Source of the DNA: RGIG3178 sp942492795
GTDB lineage: Bacteria; Bacillota; Clostridia; Christensenellales; QAND01
NCBI GenBank assembly: GCA_942492795.1
Contig: OW818639.1
Coordinates: 2,046,001-2,110,000, forward strand
Length of the DNA: 64,000 bases
Reading direction: 5' to 3'
Shown: positions 42,124 through 51,904 of the stretch, in pieces
Layout: every line of letters begins with the position of its first letter
How positions within the stretch are numbered: position 1 is the first letter of the stretch
Made by a program: the position numbers and the translations under genes
The notes under the pieces: model-generated
Databases searched by the model: none
Seen by the model: only the letters and a program-made list of their open reading frames with translations
Told to the model about the DNA's origin: nothing

Positions 42124-45100
42124 TCACAACAGGGCAACCGCAGCTGCTTTTGCGGTCTTGTGTTTACTGAATGCGCCATAGATTCTGGTTGTCCCGACCA
42201 CAACAAACGCGCGCACTCTGTATCGGTAGGCATATCCGGCTGTCAAAGCGCTGTCAGTAAAGATGTTGCCCGAAGCGTCCCCGATTGGTTCATATTGCCT
42301 TATGGCAGGATTGTAGCGTTGCACTTCGTAGCCGTCCACATTGCCGATACCGGTCCATGTCAGTTGCAAGCTGTTGCCAAGCGCGTTTACAAAAAGTGTG
42401 ACAGGCGGCCATTTTGGCCGAACCGACCTGACATTGCTATAATTTCCGTAAATCTTGATACCGTCTACAACATCGTATGGGACTATCTTGTAGTAATACA
42501 CAGACCCGGCGCTGAGTGAATGATCCGTATAGTTCGTTGCCGCGATATCGGTTGCGATCTGCACAAATCCTCGGTGGGACGAAGTGCTGCGAAATACCGC
42601 GTACCCGTCAGCAGACGGCACGGCATTCCAATTCAACGTTGCGCTGTGATAACCCTGCAGGATGGCGGAAGTCAGTTTGGCTGCTGCCCAATTCGGCTTA
42701 ACAGATTTTATTCTGCTGTACGGCCCCGGTTGGTTGCCAGCGGCTTCATACCCGCGAATTCTATAGTAATAAGTTTGTCCCTGTGTCAGTTTGTCATCGA
42801 CATAGCCCGGTTCCGTCAGCGCTTCGGCTCCGGGGACGACGGAAAACCCCGATCGGGACGAAGTACTGCGGCTGAGCTCATATCGGTCGGCAAACGGCAA
42901 ATCATTCCATGTCAGTGCAACTGTATGATAGTTTGTGGCGGTTGCAGTCAGCGTGATGGTCGGCCACTTGGGCTTGACGCTTCTATTGTTCGAATACGCA
43001 CTGTACGACGCGGATATCCCTTCCTGACGCCAGAGCGCTCTTATCTTATAATAATAGGTTACGCCCGATGTGGAAGTTGCATCATTGTATTCCAATCCGA
43101 CAGTTGTTGCCAGCAACGCATAGCCTCTTGATCGGGATTTGGAGCGGTACACTTCATAACCGGTCGCGTTGGCAACGGCTGTCCAATTCAGACGGACACC
43201 GCTGTAGCCGACTGTCGTTGCCGACGATAATGCCGGTGTTCCGATCTTGATAAAGTTGGCCCGCAATGTCCTTACAGCTTCCGCTGTAAAAGTATAGACA
43301 GCGTTAACGGATACCAGCGTCGTTCCTTCCGTCCAACCGGTGAAACAATAACCGGCCTTGGGTTGTGCAACAACGGTTACTGCGTTGCCGGTTTGGAATA
43401 TGCTGCTTGCAGACACCGTCCCGAATTTTGCATTCGCAGATTGTACGGTTATCATGAATCCCCATTTTGCATAGAGCGTTATGTCGGAGACCACGATATC
43501 CGAAGCGAAATTCCATGGTGTCACACATGCGGCGTCTTGATACCATCCGCTGAATGTGTACCCTGCCCTTGTCGGAACAGCAGGTGCTGCGATCTTGGTA
43601 TTGTTGTTGGCAAGTATATGGCTTGCGCCGGTGCCATCCTGCGGATCAAAACGGACATAGCTCTTGCTCAGCGCGGCCTTGAGTGCGTTTGCCTTACCGT
43701 AACCGTAAATGGTGTCAAAGCCCGATGTCCCAAGATCGTCGGCATTGTTGAGTAGAATGGCACGGATTGAATCGGCAGACTCCGTGGGATACCGCTGCAT
43801 TAAAAGCGCGGCTATTGCGGCTATATGCGGCGCAGCAGCGCTCGTGCCGTAGAACGGGTCGCTGAATCCGCCGACGCCGGTCACATCAACGCCGTCTGCA
43901 CCGACGATGTCCGGTTTGTTTCTTGTCTCATTCAACAACGTTACCGGACCTCGCGAAGAAAACGGTTCTATTTGTAAAGGTGTATCTGCATTGACAGCGC
44001 CGCATGCGATGACATTTCGTACGGCGGGGTGTCCATAGATGGAGTCGGCATATGTAATGTTGTTGGAATATCGCGAAGCGCCGTTGAAACAATACACATA
44101 TACTTCCAACTCCTTCGCGGTTGAAGCATATTGACCGTCAACCGCCAAAAGATAATCGCGATTGGATCCTGTGCCGTTTGTGAATTGAATTAACTCAAAT
44201 GGATTAGAGCCGTTTCCCGGACTCTGCGTCCCGGTGCTTTCATCCACTTTTCCGTATGCATCGAACAGGTAAAGATCATAGTCGTTGCTTGCATTCAAGA
44301 ACGGTTCCTTCCATTGCAAAACCGCTACGATCGTTGAGCCGGCAGGTATATTGAAATACAAATCGGTTGTAGACGTTTTTCCTCCGGAAAAATCATGCCA
44401 ATCATCCGACATTCTGGAAAACATCCCCTGATAATGGGCATAGCTCGTGGTGGCACCCGAAGCGTTGCCGGCCGCAGACACATAGACGACGTTGTTGTTC
44501 TTCAAAACATCATCGACGTGTCTGGCGATGAGCCCGTCTTCAAAATAGGCTTCTTCAAACCAACTGATATCATCAACAATGATATTGCAGCCCGCAATGA
44601 CAAGCGCTGTTATAGCCTGGTTAAAGTCTGTCATATAAGCGCCGCAGTCATGGAAATAAAGCGATGCGCCCGGCGCCAAATCATGGATGATTTCAAGCAT
44701 GGCAGTACCTTCGTCGCCGCCCTGCGTATTGCTCAGAACATGCACAGTCGGCGGCAGATCGCCGCTTGTTATAGCGTTGGATATACTATCCACGCCATCG
44801 GAAATAACGCCGATTTTAACGCCGGTGCCATTTGCGCCGAATTGCGTTCGCATTGCGGCGGCTTTTAAAACGCTGTCGCCCTCGCTTAGCGCAAAACCTG
44901 TGGAATGGACAATGGGTTTGTAAACGGTGCTTATGCGGCGTACGGCATCCAAGGCCGCCAGTTCCTGCAATCTTTCCTGATTGACCGAAGCAACATAAAG
45001 TCCTGCTTTGCAATCTTCACTTTTTATTTCGTTTATGTACGGTTTGATCGAATCAGATGCGAATCCGTCCTTCAATTGAACATATACTGTTACGGAAAAT

Positions 45101-45585
45101 ACGGTTTTACCGCTTTTGGTTTTCGTTTCAATCTGATTCTGCTTTTTCATCTGTTCAATCAGTTGATTTTTCGTTGTCCCACTAAGCAGGTATGCATCGT
45201 TGGTCAGCTGCAATAATGTATTATCGAATTTTCGATCGATTTTATTCAATTGTCCTTTGTTCATAAAGGAGGATCTGTTTGCCTTTGCTTTGTTCAACAG
45301 ATCTCTTTGTTTGCAGTCAATTGAACCGGGAATCAGTGTGGAATCATCCGGTGTTGCTGCAGGCTCCGCCTCCGTCGCCGCAGGCTCGATCGTTGGCGCC
45401 GGTTGTTCCGTTGGTGTTGGTATGACAATCGGCGTGGCTTCTTCAGTTGGGATCGGATCAGGGGTCAGCGTTTGCGCAGGCGACAGGATTGGCGCGTCGC
45501 TCTGCAGCGGTTCTGCAACCACCGTAACGGCGCAGCCGAGCATCAGAAGAAGAGACAGTATGAACGCCGTTGCTCTTTTAGCCAT
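42124..45585 (-). CDS. Secreted S8/S53-like serine protease with InlB-type repeat and FN3 domains
   Basis: The protein has 1153 residues. A signal peptide (about 1-25) and a Pro/Thr-rich linker (to about 80) precede a propeptide-like region (90-225). The catalytic domain (about 240-620) has Asp263 in GVISDGVDS, Glu292 in GGDEGTAML where subtilisins have the catalytic His, Asn374 in SAAGN and Ser582 in YGTSAAAPH. The Glu-for-His pattern is that of the S53-like branch of subtilases. After it come one InlB B-repeat (GYTFSGWYQDAAC...ITLYAKWG), one related repeat (GYCFTGWTEG) and four fibronectin type III domains linked by SVKPKW/SVRPKW motifs. No sorting signal is visible, so it is probably secreted or held by the repeats. 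Confidence 0.9.
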   Translation of the reverse strand: MAKRATAFILSLLLMLGCAVTVVAEPLQSDAPILSPAQTLTPDPIPTEEATPIVIPTPTEQPAPTIEPAATEAEPAATPDDSTLIPGSIDCKQRDLLNKAKANRSSFMNKGQLNKIDRKFDNTLLQLTNDAYLLSGTTKNQLIEQMKKQNQIETKTKSGKTVFSVTVYVQLKDGFASDSIKPYINEIKSEDCKAGLYVASVNQERLQELAALDAVRRISTVYKPIVHSTGFALSEGDSVLKAAAMRTQFGANGTGVKIGVISDGVDSISNAITSGDLPPTVHVLSNTQGGDEGTAMLEIIHDLAPGASLYFHDCGAYMTDFNQAITALVIAGCNIIVDDISWFEEAYFEDGLIARHVDDVLKNNNVVYVSAAGNASGATTSYAHYQGMFSRMSDDWHDFSGGKTSTTDLYFNIPAGSTIVAVLQWKEPFLNASNDYDLYLFDAYGKVDESTGTQSPGNGSNPFELIQFTNGTGSNRDYLLAVDGQYASTAKELEVYVYCFNGASRYSNNITYADSIYGHPAVRNVIACGAVNADTPLQIEPFSSRGPVTLLNETRNKPDIVGADGVDVTGVGGFSDPFYGTSAAAPHIAAIAALLMQRYPTESADSIRAILLNNADDLGTSGFDTIYGYGKANALKAALSKSYVRFDPQDGTGASHILANNNTKIAAPAVPTRAGYTFSGWYQDAACVTPWNFASDIVVSDITLYAKWGFMITVQSANAKFGTVSASSIFQTGNAVTVVAQPKAGYCFTGWTEGTTLVSVNAVYTFTAEAVRTLRANFIKIGTPALSSATTVGYSGVRLNWTAVANATGYEVYRSKSRSRGYALLATTVGLEYNDATSTSGVTYYYKIRALWRQEGISASYSAYSNNRSVKPKWPTITLTATATNYHTVALTWNDLPFADRYELSRSTSSRSGFSVVPGAEALTEPGYVDDKLTQGQTYYYRIRGYEAAGNQPGPYSRIKSVKPNWAAAKLTSAILQGYHSATLNWNAVPSADGYAVFRSTSSHRGFVQIATDIAATNYTDHSLSAGSVYYYKIVPYDVVDGIKIYGNYSNVRSVRPKWPPVTLFVNALGNSLQLTWTGIGNVDGYEVQRYNPAIRQYEPIGDASGNIFTDSALTAGYAYRYRVRAFVVVGTTRIYGAFSKHKTAKAAAVALL

Positions 45586-45894
45586 CAACCCTATTTCCCT
45601 TCAGGTAATCAACCTGCCAATTCATCGGCTCAAAGTGATATGTTTTGAATACTTATACTGTATCGGTAGTTCCCGATTTAAAATAACTGTGATAGATATA
45701 CTCAAGTTTTGTATTCATTCCTGTTTATTTTAGCACAGCATCACCGTTTGTCAAAGAAAACGTCCGACTATCCACAATGCATTTATGCAAGCTCTAGAAC
45801 TTGTGTCCATTCCATGTCCAGTTGTGACCAAGTTACGGAGTACCCCTATTAAAACTGGTATTTTATGATTAACAAATAAAAGGAGGTCTTGATC
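45586..45894. other. Divergent intergenic region between the protease and thioredoxin genes
   Basis: The 309 bases contain the protease promoter (45727-45754). On the plus side no promoter for trxA is better than weak (TTGTGA at 45822, 19 bases, TATTAA). Confidence 0.55.
45727..45754 (-). promoter_or_regulatory. Promoter of the protease gene
   Basis: On the minus strand TTGACA (45749-45754) and TAAAAT (45727-45732) are spaced by 16 bases, with a TGC extension. The leader is about 135 bases. Confidence 0.65.
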
Positions 45895-46212
45895 ATGTCA
45901 GTATTGGCATTGACAAAAGATAATTTTCGCAAAGAAGCCATGGAAACAACGGATACCGTTTTGATCGATTTTTGGGCTACATGGTGCGGTCCGTGCCGTA
46001 TGCTATCCCCCATTGTCGATGAGATCGCAAAGGATGCTCCTGCGGGAATAAAGGTATGCAAAATCAATGTGGATGAACAACAGGAGCTAGCCTCTGAATT
46101 CAACATAATGAGCATCCCGACCTTAGTCGTAATGAAGAATGGGAAGCCCATTGCAAGTTCAGTCGGTGTGAAGAGCAAAAGTGCAATCCTGTCCATGCTG
46201 GCGAGCGCATAG
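45895..46212 (+). CDS. trxA: Thioredoxin
   Basis: The protein has 105 residues from the ATG at 45895 with AAAGGAGG upstream. It has the standard active site FWATWCGPCRMLSP with the redox-active WCGPC, the buried Asp in VLIDFWA, the cis-Pro in MSIPTLVVMKNG and the final helix. It reduces protein disulfides in the cytoplasm. A very strong terminator follows, then a Crp/Fnr-type regulator gene. Confidence 0.97.
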   Translation: MSVLALTKDNFRKEAMETTDTVLIDFWATWCGPCRMLSPIVDEIAKDAPAGIKVCKINVDEQQELASEFNIMSIPTLVVMKNGKPIASSVGVKSKSAILSMLASA

Positions 46213-46228
46213 CGTATTGCTTTGAAGC

Positions 46229-46274
46229 AAGCCGCGTATGCATTGAATGTATTCAATGCATATGCGGCTTTTTT
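46229..46274 (+). terminator. Terminator of trxA
   Basis: A 20-bp stem (AAGCCGCGTATGCATTGAAT with ATTCAATGCATATGCGGCTT) with a two-base loop at its top (in practice four), containing one G-T pair, ends in six T. Confidence 0.92.
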
Positions 46275-46384
46275 GATAGGATTGACAGCATACAGCGGAA
46301 AAGGTATGCTTTGGTTAATTGAATTTCCACCAATTTTCATCAAACGTTCTTCAAAAATATTCGCTTTGGATGGGATGTGCGGCA

Positions 46385-47059
46385 ATGCTTGACGAACAGG
46401 ACATTCGGATTTTAACCCAAACGCTTCCCTTTTGGCACGATCTTTCGCAAAGCGAACAGGGCCTGATTCTCAACAACACCCAGCAGCTGCATTACACGAG
46501 CGGCATGCTTATCCACAGCGGTGACGTTGATTGCATCGGTCTGGTGGTGATAAAATCCGGCACACTCAGGGTTTTCATTCTTTCTGAGGAAGGTCGTGAC
46601 ATTTCCCTGTTCCGCTTGTATCCCAAAGATATCTGCATTCTGTCGGCTTCCTGCATTATCAAACAAATCACGTTTGATGTGCATATCGAAGCTGAAACCG
46701 ATTCAGAAGTTCTTCTTATCGGAGCAAACACCATCGCAGCGCTGGCCGCCAGCAATATCCATGTGGAGAATTTTTCCTATAAGCTGACCGCCGATCGTTT
46801 CTCCGAAGTGATGTGGGCAATGCAGCAGATACTGTTTATGGGATTTGACAAACGTTTAGCAGTGTTTCTAATCGATGAGGCATCCAAAACAGGCAGCAAC
46901 ACCTTAAAGATCACACACGAGCAAATAGCGAAGTACGTTGGCAGCGCACGTGAAGTTGTGACCCGGATGCTCAAACGATTTCACGAGGACGGTTTGGTAA
47001 GCCTGTCTCGCGGAGAGGTTGAGATACTAAACAAAGCAAAGCTGCGCGCATTGCTCTGA
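46385..47059 (+). CDS. Crp/Fnr-family transcriptional regulator
   Basis: The protein has 224 residues from the ATG at 46385; an ATG at 46370 is a close alternative. The N-terminal cyclic-nucleotide-like beta barrel includes SGTLRVFILSEEGRDISLFRLYPKDICILSASCI, and the C-terminal winged helix includes TLKITHEQIAKYVGSAREVVTRMLKRF. It lacks the N-terminal Fe-S cysteines of FNR but has a Cys pair in CILSASC, conserved as far as I recall in the clostridial branch, which could sense redox state. It follows trxA after a strong terminator, so it is probably transcribed separately, perhaps regulating its neighbour. Confidence 0.9.
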   Translation: MLDEQDIRILTQTLPFWHDLSQSEQGLILNNTQQLHYTSGMLIHSGDVDCIGLVVIKSGTLRVFILSEEGRDISLFRLYPKDICILSASCIIKQITFDVHIEAETDSEVLLIGANTIAALAASNIHVENFSYKLTADRFSEVMWAMQQILFMGFDKRLAVFLIDEASKTGSNTLKITHEQIAKYVGSAREVVTRMLKRFHEDGLVSLSRGEVEILNKAKLRALL

Positions 47060-47112
47060 TCTGCCCATTTTATAGTACGGTTGTACTGATGCTCTTCTGA
47101 TATCCCGACAAT

Positions 47113-47150
47113 AAAGCCCCATGCTTAAACGCATGGGGCTTTCCGGCTTT
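47113..47150. terminator. Bidirectional terminator between the Crp/Fnr gene and surface protein 1
   Basis: AAAGCCCCATGC and GCATGGGGCTTT form a perfect 12-bp stem with loop TTAAAC. A similar but less perfect hairpin ends surface protein 2 (51905-51930). Confidence 0.85.
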
Positions 47151-47169
47151 TTATTGAACCTTTATTGCT

Positions 47170-50100
47170 TTAATAGGCTTTGCGGATCTGCACTTTATCA
47201 ACATCCTCGCTGTTCTTGCGGGCAAGGTACATTACAACCGCTTGCACTGCTGCTATGCCTATCATCAGCAGCGTCCACATGTCAACAAAGATCATCGGAT
47301 TGCGCATGTTCTCCGTGAGGATGAATGCCACGATGGCTCCGATGCCCGGGACCAGGCTGAATATCCGCATGAATCCTTTACGCTTTTGATCCGATTCGCT
47401 GCCGTCTTCCTGCTGCTTCTTCCTGAAGTATCCGATCAGAAGTCCAATGGATGCCAGCGCTGTCGCGATCGTAAGCAGCAGATTCAGCAGTGCCCAGCTA
47501 GCTCCCACCGGACCGCCCGCAGGCACATCGGGATTCACGATGGTCGTGGTGGTCGGCGTCGGGTTGAGCGGCGTCGCCGTCGGATTCACCGGCGCGGCAT
47601 TGATGGTTAGCACACCGTTGACGACCGTCACCGCATAGTTTGCATTCGGTGTGTATGATGCTGTAATGGTGTAGGTTCCCACGGCTCCGCCAGCCACACG
47701 ACTGAGCGTATACGCAAGTGTATCGCCACCGACGAGTCCGGTTACACCAGCAGTCAACAAGGGATCATTATTGCCCTGGGTCTTGGTCTTGTTGGCTACC
47801 GTGATGGTAACAGCCTTCGGATTGACGGTCAGCTTACCGTCGGTATACGAGATCATATAATGATCGGTCACATCCGCCGCGCCGTCGAGTATCTGAACGG
47901 TCCCCGTCGTGAAGGTCACGTTGTAATTCCCGGCGTTCGTGCCCTTGCCGGATGCGCTGACTCCGTTGACGGTCAACCCCGCGGGCAGTCCGCTAAACCC
48001 TGTAACGCTGTGTTCCGTACCGTCATAGGTAACGGTTGCGCTGTTTGCTGTAAGCGTGATGGCTGTCTTTTGCGCAAACGTTGCGGTGAAAGTCAGGTTG
48101 TCCGTTACGTTGGTTGGGAACGAAGGTGTCCAGCCAACGAAGTATGCATCGCTGTTGGGAACCGGTGTCGGCACCCATGCGTTGTTCCATGCAGTTCCAT
48201 GTTCAATATTGTTGAAGGTCGCCGTTCCATCCAGGTGTCCTGAACCGACCGAAACAAACGTCACCGCGAACGCGTTGGTCGTTTCCGTGAACTGCGCCGT
48301 GTAGGTGATGTCACCCGTCACCGGCGATACCGCAGGCGACCAGCCGTTAAACGTGTAGGTGTACTGCGCCGTTGCGGGCTTGAGCGGGGTTGTGCCGTTG
48401 AAGAGCGGCGTCGCGCCGTAGAGCACATCCAAATCCTTCTCCAGCTCCGAATTGTCGTAGTTGTTCCATGTCACGTCATAGGCGTTGGTCGTTTCCGTGA
48501 ACTGCGCCGTGTAGGTGATGTCACCCGTCACCGGCGATACCGCAGGCGACCAGCCGTTAAACGTGTAGGTGTACTGCGCCGTTGCCGGTTTGAGCGGGGT
48601 TGTGCCGTTGAAGAGCGGCGTCGCGCCGTAGAGCACATCCAAATCCTTCTCCAGCTCCGAATTGTCGTAGTTGTTCCATGTCACGTCATAGGCGTTGGTC
48701 GTTTCTGTGAACTGCGCCGTGTAGGTGATGTCACCCGTCACCGGCGATACCGCAGGCGACCAGCCGTTAAACGTGTAGGTGTACTGCGCCGTTGCGGGCT
48801 TGAGCGGGGTTGTGCCGTTGAAGAGCGGCGTCGCGCCGTAGAGCACATCCAAATCCTTCTCCAGCTCCGAATTGTCGTAGTTGTTCCATGTCACGTCATA
48901 GGCGTTCGTCGTTTCCGTGAACTGCGCCGTGTAGGTGATGTCACCCGTCACCGGCGATACCGCAGGCGACCAGCCGTTAAACGTGTAGGTGTACTGCGCC
49001 GTTGCCGGTTTGAGCGGGGTTGTGCCGTTGAAGAGCGGCGTCGCGCCGTAGAGCACATCCAAATCCTTCTCCAGCTCCGAATTGTCGTAGTTGTTCCATG
49101 TCACGTCATAGGCGTTGGTCGTTTCCGTGAACTGCGCCGTGTAGGTGATGTCACCCGTCACCGGCGATACCGCAGGCGACCAGCCGTTAAACGTGTAGGT
49201 GTACTGCGCCGTTGCGGGCTTGAGCGGGGTTGTGCCGTTGAAGAGCGGCGTCGCGCCGTAGAGCACATCCAAATCCTTCTCCAGCTCCGAATTGTCGTAG
49301 TTGTTCCATGTCACGTCATAGGCGTTCGTCGTTTCCGTGAACTGCGCCGTGTAGGTGATGTCACCCGTCACCGGCGATACCGCAGGCGACCAGCCGTTAA
49401 ACGTGTAGGTGTACTGCGCCGTTGCGGGCTTAAGCGGGGTTGTGCCGTTGAAGAGCGGCGTCGCGCCGTAGAGCACATCCAAATCCTTCTCCAGCTCCGA
49501 ATTGTCGTAGTTGTTCCATGTCACGTCATAGGCGTTGGTCGTCCAGTCCGCATAGAGCGTCACATTCACTTCCGGCATTGTGAACGTAAATCCGGCGTTT
49601 TGTGTACCCGCAAACGCGCTCGATGTCCAGCCGTTGAATGTATGTCCGGCCCATGTGGGCGTCCCATTTAGGATCGTAACATCTTCGCCGCCGTTGTATG
49701 GGCTGGCAGGATCTGTCGGCGCTCCCGTTCCGCCGTTCGCGTCGTAGAGCAAAGTGTAAGCAACTGCTGTCACCCATTTGGGGTTGACATCAATCCGGTT
49801 GTTGGCGCCGGGTTGGCCCGCGTACGTATCCGGATCGATATAATCCGGGTCATCGCTGATGTGTGTCGCACCGTTGCCGATCACGTAGTACAAGAACGCA
49901 TACCCGGCGTCCGGGACAAAATCGAGTGATACATCCCCCGCAGGTGCATAATATGCAAACGTTATCTCTTCGCCATAATCCAGGTTGTCCGAAATCCCGT
50001 TGTAGAGAACCTGGACGGATCCATGATCCCCGCCGGGGCCATTGTTGTTGCGCACGCGGAATTCCGCTCCAAACTGCGCGGTGAACGTCGTATCGGCGGT

Positions 50101-51576
50101 GATGGTCATCGCGTCAACTTGCGCTGCGGAATAAAGCGTTGTATCGCTGTTTTTCGTCCAGCCGAGGAACTGATATCCCGAGTTCGCCGCGGCAGCGGGC
50201 GGTGTCGGGCAGCTGCTTCCCTCAAGAATGCCCGTATGCTCGATATCCGAAGTCCCACCGCCGATCGTCCCGCCGGTTGTCGTTTCGAAGGTGACGGAAT
50301 GTGTAATCTCGTTGGTCAGCTCACTGGCGTTGATCTCGATATCGAACCCTTTGGTGGAACCGACAGAACCCGGGCAGAGGTTGAAAGCGGCCAGAATAGC
50401 ATTGCCTGTAATGGTATAGTTGTTGATGGGATAGCTATGGCCGCCGCCCGTCAGCGTTGCGTTGATTGTGATGGAACTGGGCCATGTCATTGTCAGATTA
50501 TCTCGGTATTCTGTAGAGCTGATTATAGCGAAGTCATCTGCGATGTGTGTTCCGCTCAAATCTACATAGCTTCCGGACACGTTGGAAACCGTCACGCTCA
50601 GCGTCTGAGGATAACCGGGCTGACTTACGCCGTTGATTTTATGATCGATCGACAGCGTTCCCGCAACCTCAACATCGATATGGTTGAACGTCGTCGTGTT
50701 GGATATCCACTTGGCGTAAAGTGTCTTGTTGCCGCTGATTGTAAAAGTAGTACCCGGTCCGTATACATCGTCGGAGTTGTTGTTTGCATTGTTCGCCCAG
50801 CCAACGAATGTATAGTTCGTCCTCGTCAGTCCGCCGGTGTTTCCCAGCACGGTTACGCTTGCTCCGCTGGCATACGCAGCGCTGTCTGTCGGCACGGATC
50901 CGGTTCCGCCGTTGGCGTTATACGTTACCGTATAGGTGGGTGCTACCTTGAAATACGCGACAGCGGTAAAACGATAATTGTCCTTATCATCAAGTCCGCT
51001 ATCTTTTTTACATCTAAAAGTCAGTGTCGCTGAATCGTCTTCCAGATTATCGACGCCTTGGTTCTGTGTTATATCCCAGTGATCAAATATGTACCCTGTG
51101 TTGGGTTGTGCCGTGAAGTTCCAAGTTTCGCGAGATGTTATATTCCCGTCTACGCTGCTGCCTGGAACGATAATGCCCTGGCTGACATCCGCAGATGAAA
51201 TGGTAACCTGCAAGGTAGCTTCATTGCCGGCCGGATAGCTGTACGATTCACCCGTTACAACGAGCGCTCTTGGCACCATTGCCATAATCGGCGTCGGCGT
51301 TGCCGTCTGCTCCGGCGTCGGCGTTGCCGTCTGTTCCGGTGTCGGCGTTGCCGTCTGTTCCGGTGTCGGCGTTGCTGTCTGCTCCGGCGTCGGCGTCGCA
51401 GTTGATTCCGGTGTCGGTGTTGCCGTTGCCTCCGGTGTTTGCTTTGTGCTGTCCTGCAAAGTGATGGTCTGTACGCCATTAAGTGCCTGAGCCAAAACAT
51501 TGGATGGCAAAATAGAATACAGCAGGCTGAACGCCAGCGCAACACTCAATAATTTATACGTAAACTTTCTTTTCAT
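47170..51576 (-). CDS. Large surface protein 1: InlB-type repeats, MBG-like domain, three-helix C-terminal anchor
   Basis: The protein has 1468 residues. A signal peptide (about 1-30) is followed by a five-fold TPTPEQTA-like low-complexity stretch (about 48-95). Several InlB/List-Bact repeats (TFVGWANNANN, FLGWTKNSD, FNGWTSSAF motifs) lead to six nearly identical 70-residue units (about 683-1102), each with AYDVTWNNYDNSELEKDLDV and FNGWSPAVSP. An MBG-type region (about 1145-1295; LTANSATVTYDGTEHSVTGF, ITVANKTKTQGNNDPLL) and a Pro/Thr linker follow. The last 110 residues hold three hydrophobic helices (WALLNLLLTIATALASIGLLIGY, IFSLVPGIGAIVAFILTE, WTLLMIGIAAVQAVVMYLA) with KRKG between them, and no LPXTG motif. 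Probably a membrane-anchored adhesin or surface-layer protein. Confidence 0.88.
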   Translation of the reverse strand: MKRKFTYKLLSVALAFSLLYSILPSNVLAQALNGVQTITLQDSTKQTPEATATPTPESTATPTPEQTATPTPEQTATPTPEQTATPTPEQTATPTPIMAMVPRALVVTGESYSYPAGNEATLQVTISSADVSQGIIVPGSSVDGNITSRETWNFTAQPNTGYIFDHWDITQNQGVDNLEDDSATLTFRCKKDSGLDDKDNYRFTAVAYFKVAPTYTVTYNANGGTGSVPTDSAAYASGASVTVLGNTGGLTRTNYTFVGWANNANNNSDDVYGPGTTFTISGNKTLYAKWISNTTTFNHIDVEVAGTLSIDHKINGVSQPGYPQTLSVTVSNVSGSYVDLSGTHIADDFAIISSTEYRDNLTMTWPSSITINATLTGGGHSYPINNYTITGNAILAAFNLCPGSVGSTKGFDIEINASELTNEITHSVTFETTTGGTIGGGTSDIEHTGILEGSSCPTPPAAAANSGYQFLGWTKNSDTTLYSAAQVDAMTITADTTFTAQFGAEFRVRNNNGPGGDHGSVQVLYNGISDNLDYGEEITFAYYAPAGDVSLDFVPDAGYAFLYYVIGNGATHISDDPDYIDPDTYAGQPGANNRIDVNPKWVTAVAYTLLYDANGGTGAPTDPASPYNGGEDVTILNGTPTWAGHTFNGWTSSAFAGTQNAGFTFTMPEVNVTLYADWTTNAYDVTWNNYDNSELEKDLDVLYGATPLFNGTTPLKPATAQYTYTFNGWSPAVSPVTGDITYTAQFTETTNAYDVTWNNYDNSELEKDLDVLYGATPLFNGTTPLKPATAQYTYTFNGWSPAVSPVTGDITYTAQFTETTNAYDVTWNNYDNSELEKDLDVLYGATPLFNGTTPLKPATAQYTYTFNGWSPAVSPVTGDITYTAQFTETTNAYDVTWNNYDNSELEKDLDVLYGATPLFNGTTPLKPATAQYTYTFNGWSPAVSPVTGDITYTAQFTETTNAYDVTWNNYDNSELEKDLDVLYGATPLFNGTTPLKPATAQYTYTFNGWSPAVSPVTGDITYTAQFTETTNAYDVTWNNYDNSELEKDLDVLYGATPLFNGTTPLKPATAQYTYTFNGWSPAVSPVTGDITYTAQFTETTNAFAVTFVSVGSGHLDGTATFNNIEHGTAWNNAWVPTPVPNSDAYFVGWTPSFPTNVTDNLTFTATFAQKTAITLTANSATVTYDGTEHSVTGFSGLPAGLTVNGVSASGKGTNAGNYNVTFTTGTVQILDGAADVTDHYMISYTDGKLTVNPKAVTITVANKTKTQGNNDPLLTAGVTGLVGGDTLAYTLSRVAGGAVGTYTITASYTPNANYAVTVVNGVLTINAAPVNPTATPLNPTPTTTTIVNPDVPAGGPVGASWALLNLLLTIATALASIGLLIGYFRKKQQEDGSESDQKRKGFMRIFSLVPGIGAIVAFILTENMRNPMIFVDMWTLLMIGIAAVQAVVMYLARKNSEDVDKVQIRKAY
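48272..49531 (-). repeat. Six tandem 210-bp repeats within surface protein 1
   Basis: Units start at 48272, 48482, 48692, 48902, 49112 and 49322. They differ by only a few bases (for example GCGTTGGTC against GCGTTCGTC, GCGGGCTTG against GCCGGTTTG). Each unit is exactly 70 codons, so gain or loss keeps the frame. Confidence 0.97.
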
Positions 51577-51662
51577 CTTTTCCTCCCCAATGCGTCATAA
51601 AAACGCATATATAAGCAAAATACACACCTATAGTACCAAGTAAAACAATTATATTTGTTATT

Positions 51663-51681
51663 GGTTACATATAAGTTACTT
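51663..51681 (-). promoter_or_regulatory. Direct-repeat regulatory element upstream of surface protein 1
   Basis: GGTTACATATAAGTTACTT (plus strand) contains two GTTAC units 11 bases apart (start to start). It lies 87 bases from the start codon. A near-identical element lies at the same distance from surface protein 2. Confidence 0.65.
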
Positions 51682-51904
51682 CTGTAACAATCTTCCTAAT
51701 TATTTTGGGACTTTTCCATAATTTGCCTAATAGGAAGTATTTTAAACTTCTTAAACCCGAATTATCCTTGTTCCGCAGCTTTACTGGCATATATACAAAT
51801 CGTAATATTGTAAGAAGACGTTATCGTCATTTTTTATGTGTAACAAATTTCGACATTTAATGTGCGTATTGGCTTATATATCTTATTCCGTAACCAATGA
51901 ATGA

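Noticed and set aside
48272..49531. Regular repeats that might suggest a CRISPR array
   Set aside because: The unit is 210 bases without spacers and lies in frame in a surface protein.
50023..51033. A 336-codon plus-strand frame
   Set aside because: It mirrors surface protein 1; repeats and signal peptide support only the minus strand.
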